From a virus, in the IMG/VR virus record IMGVR_UViG_3300030098_003457, positions 1-32,129 of that record: DNA of 32,129 bases. One strand, given 5' to 3'. Numbering within the stretch: the stretch's first letter is position 1; the number at the start of each line of letters is the position of its first letter. This document shows, piece by piece, positions 6,108-10,894 of this stretch. The position numbers and the translations under genes were made by a program. The notes under the pieces were generated by a model. The model was not told where the DNA came from, did no database searches, and saw nothing but the letters and a program-made list of their open reading frames with translations.

Positions 6108-6610
6108 TGAGTAGTACCTGGCAACTCTTAGAAGAAGCGCACCACTTGATGCTCGACTTGGAAGCAGACAACGGTGAACTAAGCGAACAAGCACTGGATC
6201 GCATTGACTCATTCGTAGAAGGGGCAAGCGATAAGGTAGGTGCAATCAGGCATGTCATCGACAGGCTCTCATCAGAGGAGGACTTCCACAAGAAGATGAG
6301 GGACCGCCACCGCAAGAGACTCGGCACCATTGCCAATGCTAAGGACAGGCTGAACGGCTACGCCATGCAGCTACTGCAAGCCAAGGAAGAACTTGGTGAG
6401 GAAGCCAAGGCATCCGGTGAGTGGGGCAGGGCATGGGTTCTGATCTCCCAGTCCATCGAGGTTAGTGACCCGGAGCAGGTGCCAGTCAAGTACCTCAAAG
6501 AGCAGCCACCCAAGGTGGACAAGGCAGCAGCTAAGAAGCACATGAAAGAAACCAACGAGGCCATTCCCGGCTTCACACTAACGACGAACCAATCGGTTCA
6601 ATGGAGATAG
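6107..6610 (+). CDS. Gp157-like phage protein (Sipho_Gp157 family)
   Basis: The 167-aa product fits the Gp157 family. It has a long helical, coiled-coil-like first two thirds (DRIDSFVEGASDKVGAIRHV, DRHRKRLGTIANAKDRLNGY) and a short beta-rich end. That end contains VPVKYLKEQPPKVDKAAAKK and ends in an IPGF..TTNQSVQWR segment, the signature C-terminus of the family. Members sit beside phage annealing proteins and SSB, and some have been linked to phage-resistance phenotypes; the activity is unknown. The ATG at 6107 overlaps the upstream stop (TGATG) and is served by GGGGAGG. Confidence in the family is good. Confidence 0.8.
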   Translation: MSSTWQLLEEAHHLMLDLEADNGELSEQALDRIDSFVEGASDKVGAIRHVIDRLSSEEDFHKKMRDRHRKRLGTIANAKDRLNGYAMQLLQAKEELGEEAKASGEWGRAWVLISQSIEVSDPEQVPVKYLKEQPPKVDKAAAKKHMKETNEAIPGFTLTTNQSVQWR

Positions 6611-6611
6611 C

Positions 6612-6956
6612 ATGAACCAAGTACAACTTGTTGGCCGACTCGGCGCAGATCCTGAGATGAAGAGTGGAGTGTGCAAGATCCGTCTTGCTACCAACGAAGC
6701 CGTAAAGACAGACAATGGTTGGGAGAACAGGGCTGAATGGCATTCAGTGGTATGCTTCTCGCACCTTGCTGAGAACGTAGAGAAGTTCTGCACAAAGGGC
6801 TCTCAGGTAGCAGTCCTCGGTAAGATTAGAACCAATGAGTGGGAAGACAAAGAAGGCAACAAGCGCAAGACCACTGAAATCATTGCACGAAATGTAGAGT
6901 TCCTTGGCACAAAGGAGAAGCCTCAGAACGAGCGACTTCCAAACGTCCCGTTCTAA
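6612..6956 (+). CDS. ssb: Single-stranded DNA-binding protein
   Basis: The 114-aa protein is a typical short phage SSB with one OB fold. It opens MNQVQLVGRLGADPEMK and continues through IRLATNEAVK, AEWHSVVCFSHLAENVEKF, KGSQVAVLGKIRTNEW and TTEIIARNVEFLG, all at standard SSB positions. The C-terminal tip is LPNVPF, resembling the conserved DDIPF tip but without its acidic residues, so binding to host partners may differ. It would coat ssDNA in replication and recombination. It starts one base after the Gp157 stop, so the two genes are cotranscribed, and a tRNA gene follows 17 bases later. Confidence 0.92.
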   Translation: MNQVQLVGRLGADPEMKSGVCKIRLATNEAVKTDNGWENRAEWHSVVCFSHLAENVEKFCTKGSQVAVLGKIRTNEWEDKEGNKRKTTEIIARNVEFLGTKEKPQNERLPNVPF

Positions 6957-6973
6957 GGTGGTTGGGAGTGTGT

Positions 6974-7044
6974 TGGGGTGTGGGGTAATGGCATCCTTCC
7001 TGATTGTTACTCAGGAGATGTTGGTTCGAATCCAGCCGCCCCAG
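6974..7044 (+). tRNA. tRNA-Asn (anticodon GTT)
   Basis: A full cloverleaf can be drawn by eye. The acceptor stem is TGGGGTG (6974-6980) with CGCCCCA (7037-7043), 7 bp with one G-T pair, followed by discriminator G7044, as usual for Asn. T8, A14, G18-G19 and A21 are in place, with a short weak D stem. The anticodon stem is CCTGA/TCAGG around the 7-base loop TTGTTAC, giving GTT at 7006-7008 with T33 and A37. The T arm is GTTGG-TTCGAAT-CCAGC. The variable loop has four bases and CCA is not encoded. It lies in the recombination operon between ssb and a small gene. Confidence 0.88.
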
Positions 7045-7065
7045 CACACATTCAACGGAGACAAC

Positions 7066-7290
7066 ATGAAAACCTATGACTTCCACTTTACCCTGCGATC
7101 CTATGGACTTGACTGTGACCAAGCATTCAACGCACTCGCTCAGTGCCTCAACAAGAATCCATCTGTCATGTTCACCAACGTCGTTGACTATGAAGAGGTG
7201 ACAGACGAGGAGTCGAGAGAGGAACTCACCACCATGCTGGAACATGCCATTGAGGAGATGGTCTGCTCTCAAGAAGAAGGAGAAGCATGA
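7066..7290 (+). CDS. Hypothetical protein, 74 aa
   Basis: The ATG at 7066 has CGGAGA upstream. An open frame continues further 5' but would run through the tRNA gene, so that longer form is rejected. The protein starts MKTYDFHFTLRSYGLDCDQAF and is acidic and helical at the C-terminus (EEVTDEESREELTTMLEHAI). The N-terminal beta-strand followed by a helix resembles small ferredoxin-like folds, but this is only impression. Its stop overlaps the next start by 4 bases (ATGA). Function unknown. Confidence 0.72.
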   Translation: MKTYDFHFTLRSYGLDCDQAFNALAQCLNKNPSVMFTNVVDYEEVTDEESREELTTMLEHAIEEMVCSQEEGEA

Positions 7291-7421
7291 GACTTGCTTA
7301 TCAGAAGTGCGAGGTTGACCACTGCCGCAAGGCTGCTGAGGTCATGGCACGAGACAAGTGGGACTACTTCTTGGCTGTCTGCAAGGACTGCGCTAAGAAG
7401 ATGAAGAAAGGGCGGAAGTAA
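7287..7421 (+). CDS. Mini zinc-ribbon protein, 44 aa
   Basis: This short gene starts in an ATGA overlap with the previous gene, with AAGGAG upstream, and ends in a TAATG overlap with the next. The product has two cysteine pairs, KCEVDHC (Cx4C) and CKDCAKK (CxxC), about 18 residues apart, followed by a basic tail (KKMKKGRK). This is a plausible one-zinc ribbon. The CxxCAxK ending is shared with the products of the genes at 7421 and 1157. Role unknown. Confidence 0.65.
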   Translation: MRLAYQKCEVDHCRKAAEVMARDKWDYFLAVCKDCAKKMKKGRK

Positions 7422-7609
7422 TGTACCCAACATTCTGCAAGACTGAAGGGTGCGAAAACCCACCGCAAGTCTACATCAAAGGGGCTTACCGATGCCCGTC
7501 TTGTGCTGTCAAGGTCCAGCTTGGAACACTAAAGCGCTCAGAACGATCCCACCAGCAAGACCTATCGCACCCCACTGAGCCCTCTCCCCCCACTTCTCCA
7601 GCATCGTAG
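7421..7609 (+). CDS. Mini zinc-ribbon protein, 62 aa
   Basis: Starting in a one-base overlap with the previous stop (TAATG), the product reads MYPTFCKTEGCENPPQVY and then YRCPSCAVKV. This gives a Cx4C and a CxxC pair 13 residues apart, again a likely single-zinc ribbon. The Ser/Pro-rich C-terminal half looks disordered. Its last 101 bases overlap, tail to tail, the minus-strand gene that ends at 7509, so the disordered tail may partly be a by-product of that overlap. It is the last plus-strand gene in the window. Confidence 0.6.
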   Translation: MYPTFCKTEGCENPPQVYIKGAYRCPSCAVKVQLGTLKRSERSHQQDLSHPTEPSPPTSPAS

Positions 7610-7898
7610 GCTGTTGAGCTTCCAACTGCTCCATCTCTACCACCGCCAAGTCCTTCCACGAATCCAACTCGACGTAATATCCAACCAAGGATGTAGGCAG
7701 GACAAGACCATTGCAAAGAGCAACCCCCGTGCTGGGGTCTACAATGCTCACAGTTGGCGCGTGGCCAGCAATGAAGGGGTAAGCCTTCACACACTCCATG
7801 TCTACAGGAGACGGCTTCTCAGGCGGAGGAGTGGGTTGGGCAGGCAAGGGCCAGCACAAGCACATGAGGAGACACGAACCCACCCAACCCTTAGCCAT
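7509..7898 (-). CDS. Spanin-like membrane protein of the lysis cassette, 129 aa
   Basis: The product has an N-terminal signal-like segment (GWVGSCLLMCLCWPLPA), a proline-rich stretch (QPTPPPEKPSP), a soluble middle and a C-terminal membrane segment (WGAIGLAGGIVLSALVFQAG) near residues 107-126. A signal at one end and a membrane anchor at the other, in about 130 aa, is the layout of unimolecular spanins such as phage T1 gp11. Those join inner and outer membranes in the last step of lysis. The lipobox is not canonical (several Cys, but Met or Leu before them), so this is a candidate only. The ATG at 7898 gives an 8-base overlap with the gene before it; an ATG at 7913 is the alternative start. 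Confidence 0.6.
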   Translation of the reverse strand: MAKGWVGSCLLMCLCWPLPAQPTPPPEKPSPVDMECVKAYPFIAGHAPTVSIVDPSTGVALCNGLVLPTSLVGYYVELDSWKDLAVVEMEQLEAQQPTMLEKWGERAQWGAIGLAGGIVLSALVFQAGP

Positions 7899-8118
7899 TC
7901 TTAAAGCTCTCATTGATGATTGCAGCTAACCCCTCTTCAGGAGTCTTGCCCTTGAGGATCTCCTCGACTTCTTCTACCTTGGCTTCATGCGAAGTAACGG
8001 CCTTGTCGACAACCTTTTTCGCAGAGGAGGCGCCACTGCCCTTGCTAAGGAGTCGAGTAACAAATGCGGTGACTACAACGATAACGCCACCGACAAGACC
8101 GAGTAGCAGTTCACTCAT
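7891..8118 (-). CDS. Small membrane protein, holin- or i-spanin-like, 75 aa
   Basis: The product begins with one membrane helix (LLLGLVGGVIVVVTAFV, residues 4-20), then a basic Ser/Gly linker (LLSKGSGASSAKK). A helical charged tail follows (HEAKVEEVEEILKGKTPEEG). A membrane anchor plus helical tail occurs in class III holins and in inner-membrane spanin subunits, and the sequence does not separate these. The ATG at 8118 overlaps the preceding gene by 8 bases and has only a weak ribosome-binding site, consistent with translational coupling. It is one of six consecutive lysis-type genes. Confidence 0.6.
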   Translation of the reverse strand: MSELLLGLVGGVIVVVTAFVTRLLSKGSGASSAKKVVDKAVTSHEAKVEEVEEILKGKTPEEGLAAIINESFKNG

Positions 8119-8302
8119 CGGAACCAAAAGGTGCTTCACCCTTGTCTGGTTGTGGTGTCTGTTCCGTTGGCACGCTCTCCTCAACCGTCTCTGCGGGAGG
8201 AGACAAGACACACTGACCGAATACGCTTCCTACTACTAAGGATCCACCAACAAGAGTGGCGGTGATCCCATATTTATCCTTGAGTTCTTTGATCTTAGAC
8301 AT
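8111..8302 (-). CDS. Small single-pass membrane protein, 63 aa
   Basis: A basic N-terminus (SKIKELKDKYG) is followed by one hydrophobic segment (ITATLVGGSLVVGSVFGQ, residues 13-30). An acidic, proline-rich tail (SPPAETVEESVPTEQTPQP) ends the protein. The charge pattern predicts N-in, C-out, placing the tail in the periplasm or outside. It overlaps both neighbours by 8 bases and lies between the lysin-like and holin/spanin-like genes, so a lysis role is likely. I cannot name a family. Confidence 0.6.
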   Translation of the reverse strand: MSKIKELKDKYGITATLVGGSLVVGSVFGQCVLSPPAETVEESVPTEQTPQPDKGEAPFGSDE

Positions 8303-8873
8303 CTTCTTTCTCCAATAGAGTATAGGTGAACTTGTTCCCCCACTCCTGTGCTGACCTCTTGATGATCTTCATGAACACCTCAAAGTCATTTGAATCCTGT
8401 ATCACAGTGCAACCGGCTGACCACTTATCCACGGAAGTGGAGTTAGATCCTGCCTTATGAATGTTGATTCCGTACATGCCAGCCACTGAGTTATCAAACT
8501 TATCCCAGTCAATGACCCCATCTCTGTCTCCATCACGGTAGACCTTGACCTTTCCAAGTCGTTGACACAAGGCATCGTACTTGCCTCGATGCTTGTCTAT
8601 CATGTGGGTTCCACGGTACTGACCCGGAACCAAGACAGCAGTCCCTTCAGTTCTGCCCGGATTGTGGAGCCAGTAGGTGCCAGGGTCTGTAGTGCAGGCA
8701 AACTCACGAGTCACCCATGTACCTGTGTCATCCTTGTACACCAGTGCAATCGTATCGTCGAAGGTGTTGGGCTCACCCTTGTTGCGAATGCCAATGATGT
8801 TGACGTTCCAGTTACCAGCAACAAAGATTCGGTAGCCCTTGGCCTTTACCTTCTTCAGCAATAGCGGGATCAT
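8295..8873 (-). CDS. Lysin-like cell-wall enzyme with YkuD-like HxxxSxGC pattern, 192 aa
   Basis: The C-terminal half contains GINIHKAGSNSTSVDKWSAGC, with His139 and Cys155 in an H...SxGC arrangement like the catalytic motif of YkuD-type L,D-transpeptidases. Residues 112-124 (YRDGDRDGVIDWD) form an EF-hand-like calcium loop. The N-terminal part (NIIGIRNKG, NTFDDTIALVYKD, TTDPGTYWL, ILVPGQYRG-like) matches a family I recall from phages and bacteria that modify peptidoglycan. No signal peptide is seen, so export would rely on the neighbouring holins. Position inside the lysis cassette supports an endolysin role. The reaction (hydrolase or transpeptidase) is not settled. Confidence 0.65.
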   Translation of the reverse strand: MIPLLLKKVKAKGYRIFVAGNWNVNIIGIRNKGEPNTFDDTIALVYKDDTGTWVTREFACTTDPGTYWLHNPGRTEGTAVLVPGQYRGTHMIDKHRGKYDALCQRLGKVKVYRDGDRDGVIDWDKFDNSVAGMYGINIHKAGSNSTSVDKWSAGCTVIQDSNDFEVFMKIIKRSAQEWGNKFTYTLLEKEDV

Positions 8874-9028
8874 TCAACGGCCTTTAGCACACGCTCAAAC
8901 AGCTCTTCATATTTCTTAGTCATCTTGGTAAGTTGCACGCCCATCTTCTTGTTCTGATAAATGAGGTAGAAGATAAACATGCCGGTGATGCCAAGGTCAA
9001 TAAGCTGAGCAACAAACTCGGATTCCAT
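8870..9028 (-). CDS. BhlA/UviB-like small holin candidate, 52 aa
   Basis: The 52-aa product has a short N-terminal segment, one membrane helix (LGITGMFIFYLIY, residues 11-23) and a basic helical tail (QNKKMGVQLTKMTKKYEELFERVLKAVE in outline). This is the layout of BhlA/UviB-type holins. The ATG at 9028 has a GGGGG stretch just before it and follows the upstream stop directly. Its own stop overlaps the lysin-like gene start by 4 bases (ATGA). Holin function is inferred from architecture and position. Confidence 0.66.
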   Translation of the reverse strand: MESEFVAQLIDLGITGMFIFYLIYQNKKMGVQLTKMTKKYEELFERVLKAVE

Positions 9029-9029
9029 G

Positions 9030-9218
9030 CTACCCCCACATGTGCAGCACAACAGGGACGATAACGACTAAGGCTCCTACAATTGCGTTGCCACGGTCCA
9101 TGTGAGTACGGAGCGAACGGATATCTTCCTCAACACGAGACATGCGATGCTCACTGACCTTCATGCGCTGGTCTAACACAGCTACATCTTTTTCAATGAC
9201 ACTCACACGGTCTACCAT
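9030..9218 (-). CDS. xhlA: XhlA-like haemolysin/holin partner, 62 aa
   Basis: A heptad-rich helical N-terminal part (VIEKDVAVLDQRMKVSEHR, then RVEEDIRSLRTHMDRGN) is followed by one C-terminal membrane segment (AIVGALVVIVPVVLHMW). This matches the XhlA family, small tail-anchored proteins encoded beside holins and amidases in phages and defective prophages. It is the first gene of the lysis cassette in transcription order. Architecture is clear, exact activity is not. Confidence 0.7.
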   Translation of the reverse strand: MVDRVSVIEKDVAVLDQRMKVSEHRMSRVEEDIRSLRTHMDRGNAIVGALVVIVPVVLHMWG

Positions 9219-9227
9219 GGCTCACCC

Positions 9228-9506
9228 CTAAAGCTTGCCGCGCAAATACCATGCTTTCTGGTTGGCTGTCGAGTCAGTAAAAGAAGACGGGTCACTGTCT
9301 TGAATGCAGACAAAGGCTTCATCTGGGGCCGCTGCAACTACGTTGTTGGCTCTGGTCTGAGTCAAATCAACCAAGGCAAACTTGGAATATGAGGAAGCAG
9401 ACGAGGTGGTTCCCATGTCGATTCCCCACAACTGCCCTGCACCCACCGCAGTGACAACATCATCAGCAGCAGAAGTGCTGTTCATTTCAATAAGAAGAAT
9501 AGCCAT
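9228..9506 (-). CDS. Hypothetical virion-associated protein, 92 aa
   Basis: Not recognised. The protein is small and acidic, with beta-prone alternation (MAILLIEMNSTSAADDVVTA, KFALVDLTQTRANNVVAAAP) and ends KAWYLRGKL. It lies between the fibre-like gene at 9508 and the lysis cassette, with gaps of 1 and 9 bases, so it belongs to the late transcript. A small capsid or fibre accessory protein is possible but is not shown by the sequence. Confidence 0.62.
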   Translation of the reverse strand: MAILLIEMNSTSAADDVVTAVGAGQLWGIDMGTTSSASSYSKFALVDLTQTRANNVVAAAPDEAFVCIQDSDPSSFTDSTANQKAWYLRGKL

Positions 9507-9507
9507 A

Positions 9508-10476
9508 TTACACCGCCGTCATTGCGTTTCGATTGGACAGAGGCTGAAGTAAGTACCTGATTTTTTTCACTTTTATCTGGCAGCCAAGCCCGGTCTGCGA
9601 GTTGAATGCACCAAACGCCACAGCAACATGGATGTACCGATTACTCAACCCACTATAGATGTCTGAGGTCTGTTGAATAACCGAGCCGCTTTGAATCGAA
9701 CGAGCATAGGCGTTGGTGGTAGAGTAGCTGCCGCCAGCGGTAAAGACTCGATTCGTACTGTCAATGCTGTTGGCTCCAATGCCTGCCTGATAAACAATGG
9801 CGTTGTGCCCTGCTGTTCCCGCTGAGGGTTGACCAGACCAACGAGCACCTTGTGCTTGACCTGCTGTATTCCAACTCACATAGCCAGATGAAAACAAGGT
9901 AGTCGTGTCATCGCTGTTGTCAGGGTTTCCATTGCCTTTCTTGTAGACCTTTGCAAAGCTGTAGCCATTGGCAGTTGGAAGAACAGGGCTGCCTGATTGG
10001 TCACTTGCATAGTGAACAATGCCGCACATTGCTTGGCAGAACTTGCCGTATGAGTTGCCAGATCCACCGCCGGGACCAGTGATGTGGGGTGGCTCCAGTT
10101 CCATTTCAATGCGGAGGTGAAAGGCCTCTGGAAACCAATCGTGATCGTTGATGCCTGCTGGCTTCTGAATACCGCAAGCTTCCCAAGGCTTTAGATGAAT
10201 GGGGGCAATCAAGAAGGTGCCCTTTACATCTCCTTGAGAAATCTCAATGCTGGCAGCAGGAGAAGTAGGGCAATCAAACTGAAGGAAGTCACCAACCTTA
10301 GCGATTGTCGCGCTTTTTCCTTGTGACCCAGTACCGTGAATGACAGTCCAATCAGAAGGATCGAGACTCATCTCAGTCCAATCCTTCCAAGCGTTTCCAC
10401 CGCCACCACCGCCACCTCCAGCTTCTGGGGATGGGATAGTCCGGGTCGATGTGGGGCTTGGGATAGTCCGAGCCAT
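9508..10476 (-). CDS. Fibre- or spike-like structural protein with poly-Gly linker, 322 aa
   Basis: The N-terminus is a duplicated hexapeptide (RTIPSP at residues 3-8 and 13-18) followed by eight glycines in a row, a flexible tether. The rest (residues 30-322) looks like one large beta-sandwich, rich in Ser, Gly, Asn and aromatic residues (GTFLIAPIHLKPWE, FHLRIEMELEPPH, YIHVAVAFGAFNSQTG). This is typical of phage fibre or lectin-like surface proteins. The duplication is visible in DNA as GGGATAGTCCG at 10433 and 10460. It starts in a one-base overlap with the gene before it (TAATG). Host-binding or capsid-decoration function is inferred. Confidence 0.62.
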   Translation of the reverse strand: MARTIPSPTSTRTIPSPEAGGGGGGGGNAWKDWTEMSLDPSDWTVIHGTGSQGKSATIAKVGDFLQFDCPTSPAASIEISQGDVKGTFLIAPIHLKPWEACGIQKPAGINDHDWFPEAFHLRIEMELEPPHITGPGGGSGNSYGKFCQAMCGIVHYASDQSGSPVLPTANGYSFAKVYKKGNGNPDNSDDTTTLFSSGYVSWNTAGQAQGARWSGQPSAGTAGHNAIVYQAGIGANSIDSTNRVFTAGGSYSTTNAYARSIQSGSVIQQTSDIYSGLSNRYIHVAVAFGAFNSQTGLGCQIKVKKIRYLLQPLSNRNAMTAV

Positions 10477-10844
10477 TACTGCACCTTCTGAATATCAAGG
10501 CGACTAATGACCGCGTTGTTAAGAGGGGCGTGAGAGTCAGGAGTAATAGAGAAGTAGAGGGTTCCAACACCGGGGCTTGTTTCAGCCACTTTGTAGAAGA
10601 TGCTCTCTTCAGAATCAATAGAAGCAGCAGCAGAATAGGCTGCAACTACATCTGCACCAGTTCCACCAGCACTTTCTCGAATCTCAACCGTCAAGGTTGT
10701 CGCGCTACCTGAAACCTTAGAGGCACGAACTCTCTTGATTATTCCGCGAGGAGGAACAGTCATGGCAATTTCTACCGTCGCTTCAACGTCGGATGCAGAG
10801 CCATCGCTTCTTGTGTAGATAGGGGCGCTTGTTAAGTTACTCAT
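10476..10844 (-). CDS. Small structural protein, possible head-fibre or decoration protein, 122 aa
   Basis: The product is beta-rich and low in charge (VEATVEIAMTVPPRGIIKRV, TTLTVEIRESAGGTGADVV, GTLYFSITPDSHAPLNN). Its single-domain beta-sandwich look is common in small fibre-base and decoration proteins. GGAGAACCC lies before its ATG. It is the first gene after the 1769-aa gene and has its own promoter-like sequence upstream, so it may start a separate transcript with the genes at 9508 and 9228. No family name can be given. Confidence 0.6.
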   Translation of the reverse strand: MSNLTSAPIYTRSDGSASDVEATVEIAMTVPPRGIIKRVRASKVSGSATTLTVEIRESAGGTGADVVAAYSAAASIDSEESIFYKVAETSPGVGTLYFSITPDSHAPLNNAVISRLDIQKVQ

Positions 10845-10865
10845 GGGTTCTCCAAGTGGTGTCTA

Positions 10866-10894
10866 TTTATACTGTTTACAGGTAAAGAAGTCTA
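10866..10894 (-). promoter_or_regulatory. Candidate promoter for the small fibre-like genes
   Basis: On the minus strand, TAGACT (10894-10889) and TATAAA (10871-10866) are 17 bases apart. They match four and five of six positions of the bacterial -35 and -10 consensus. They lie in the 47-base gap before the gene starting at 10844, with the -35 overlapping the stop codon of the 1769-aa gene. This is one of few late-region gaps long enough for a promoter. Confidence 0.42.

Noticed and set aside
6904-7065. Upstream extension of the 74-aa gene
   Set aside because: It would be translated through the tRNA gene and the end of ssb; the ATG at 7066 has a clear ribosome-binding site.
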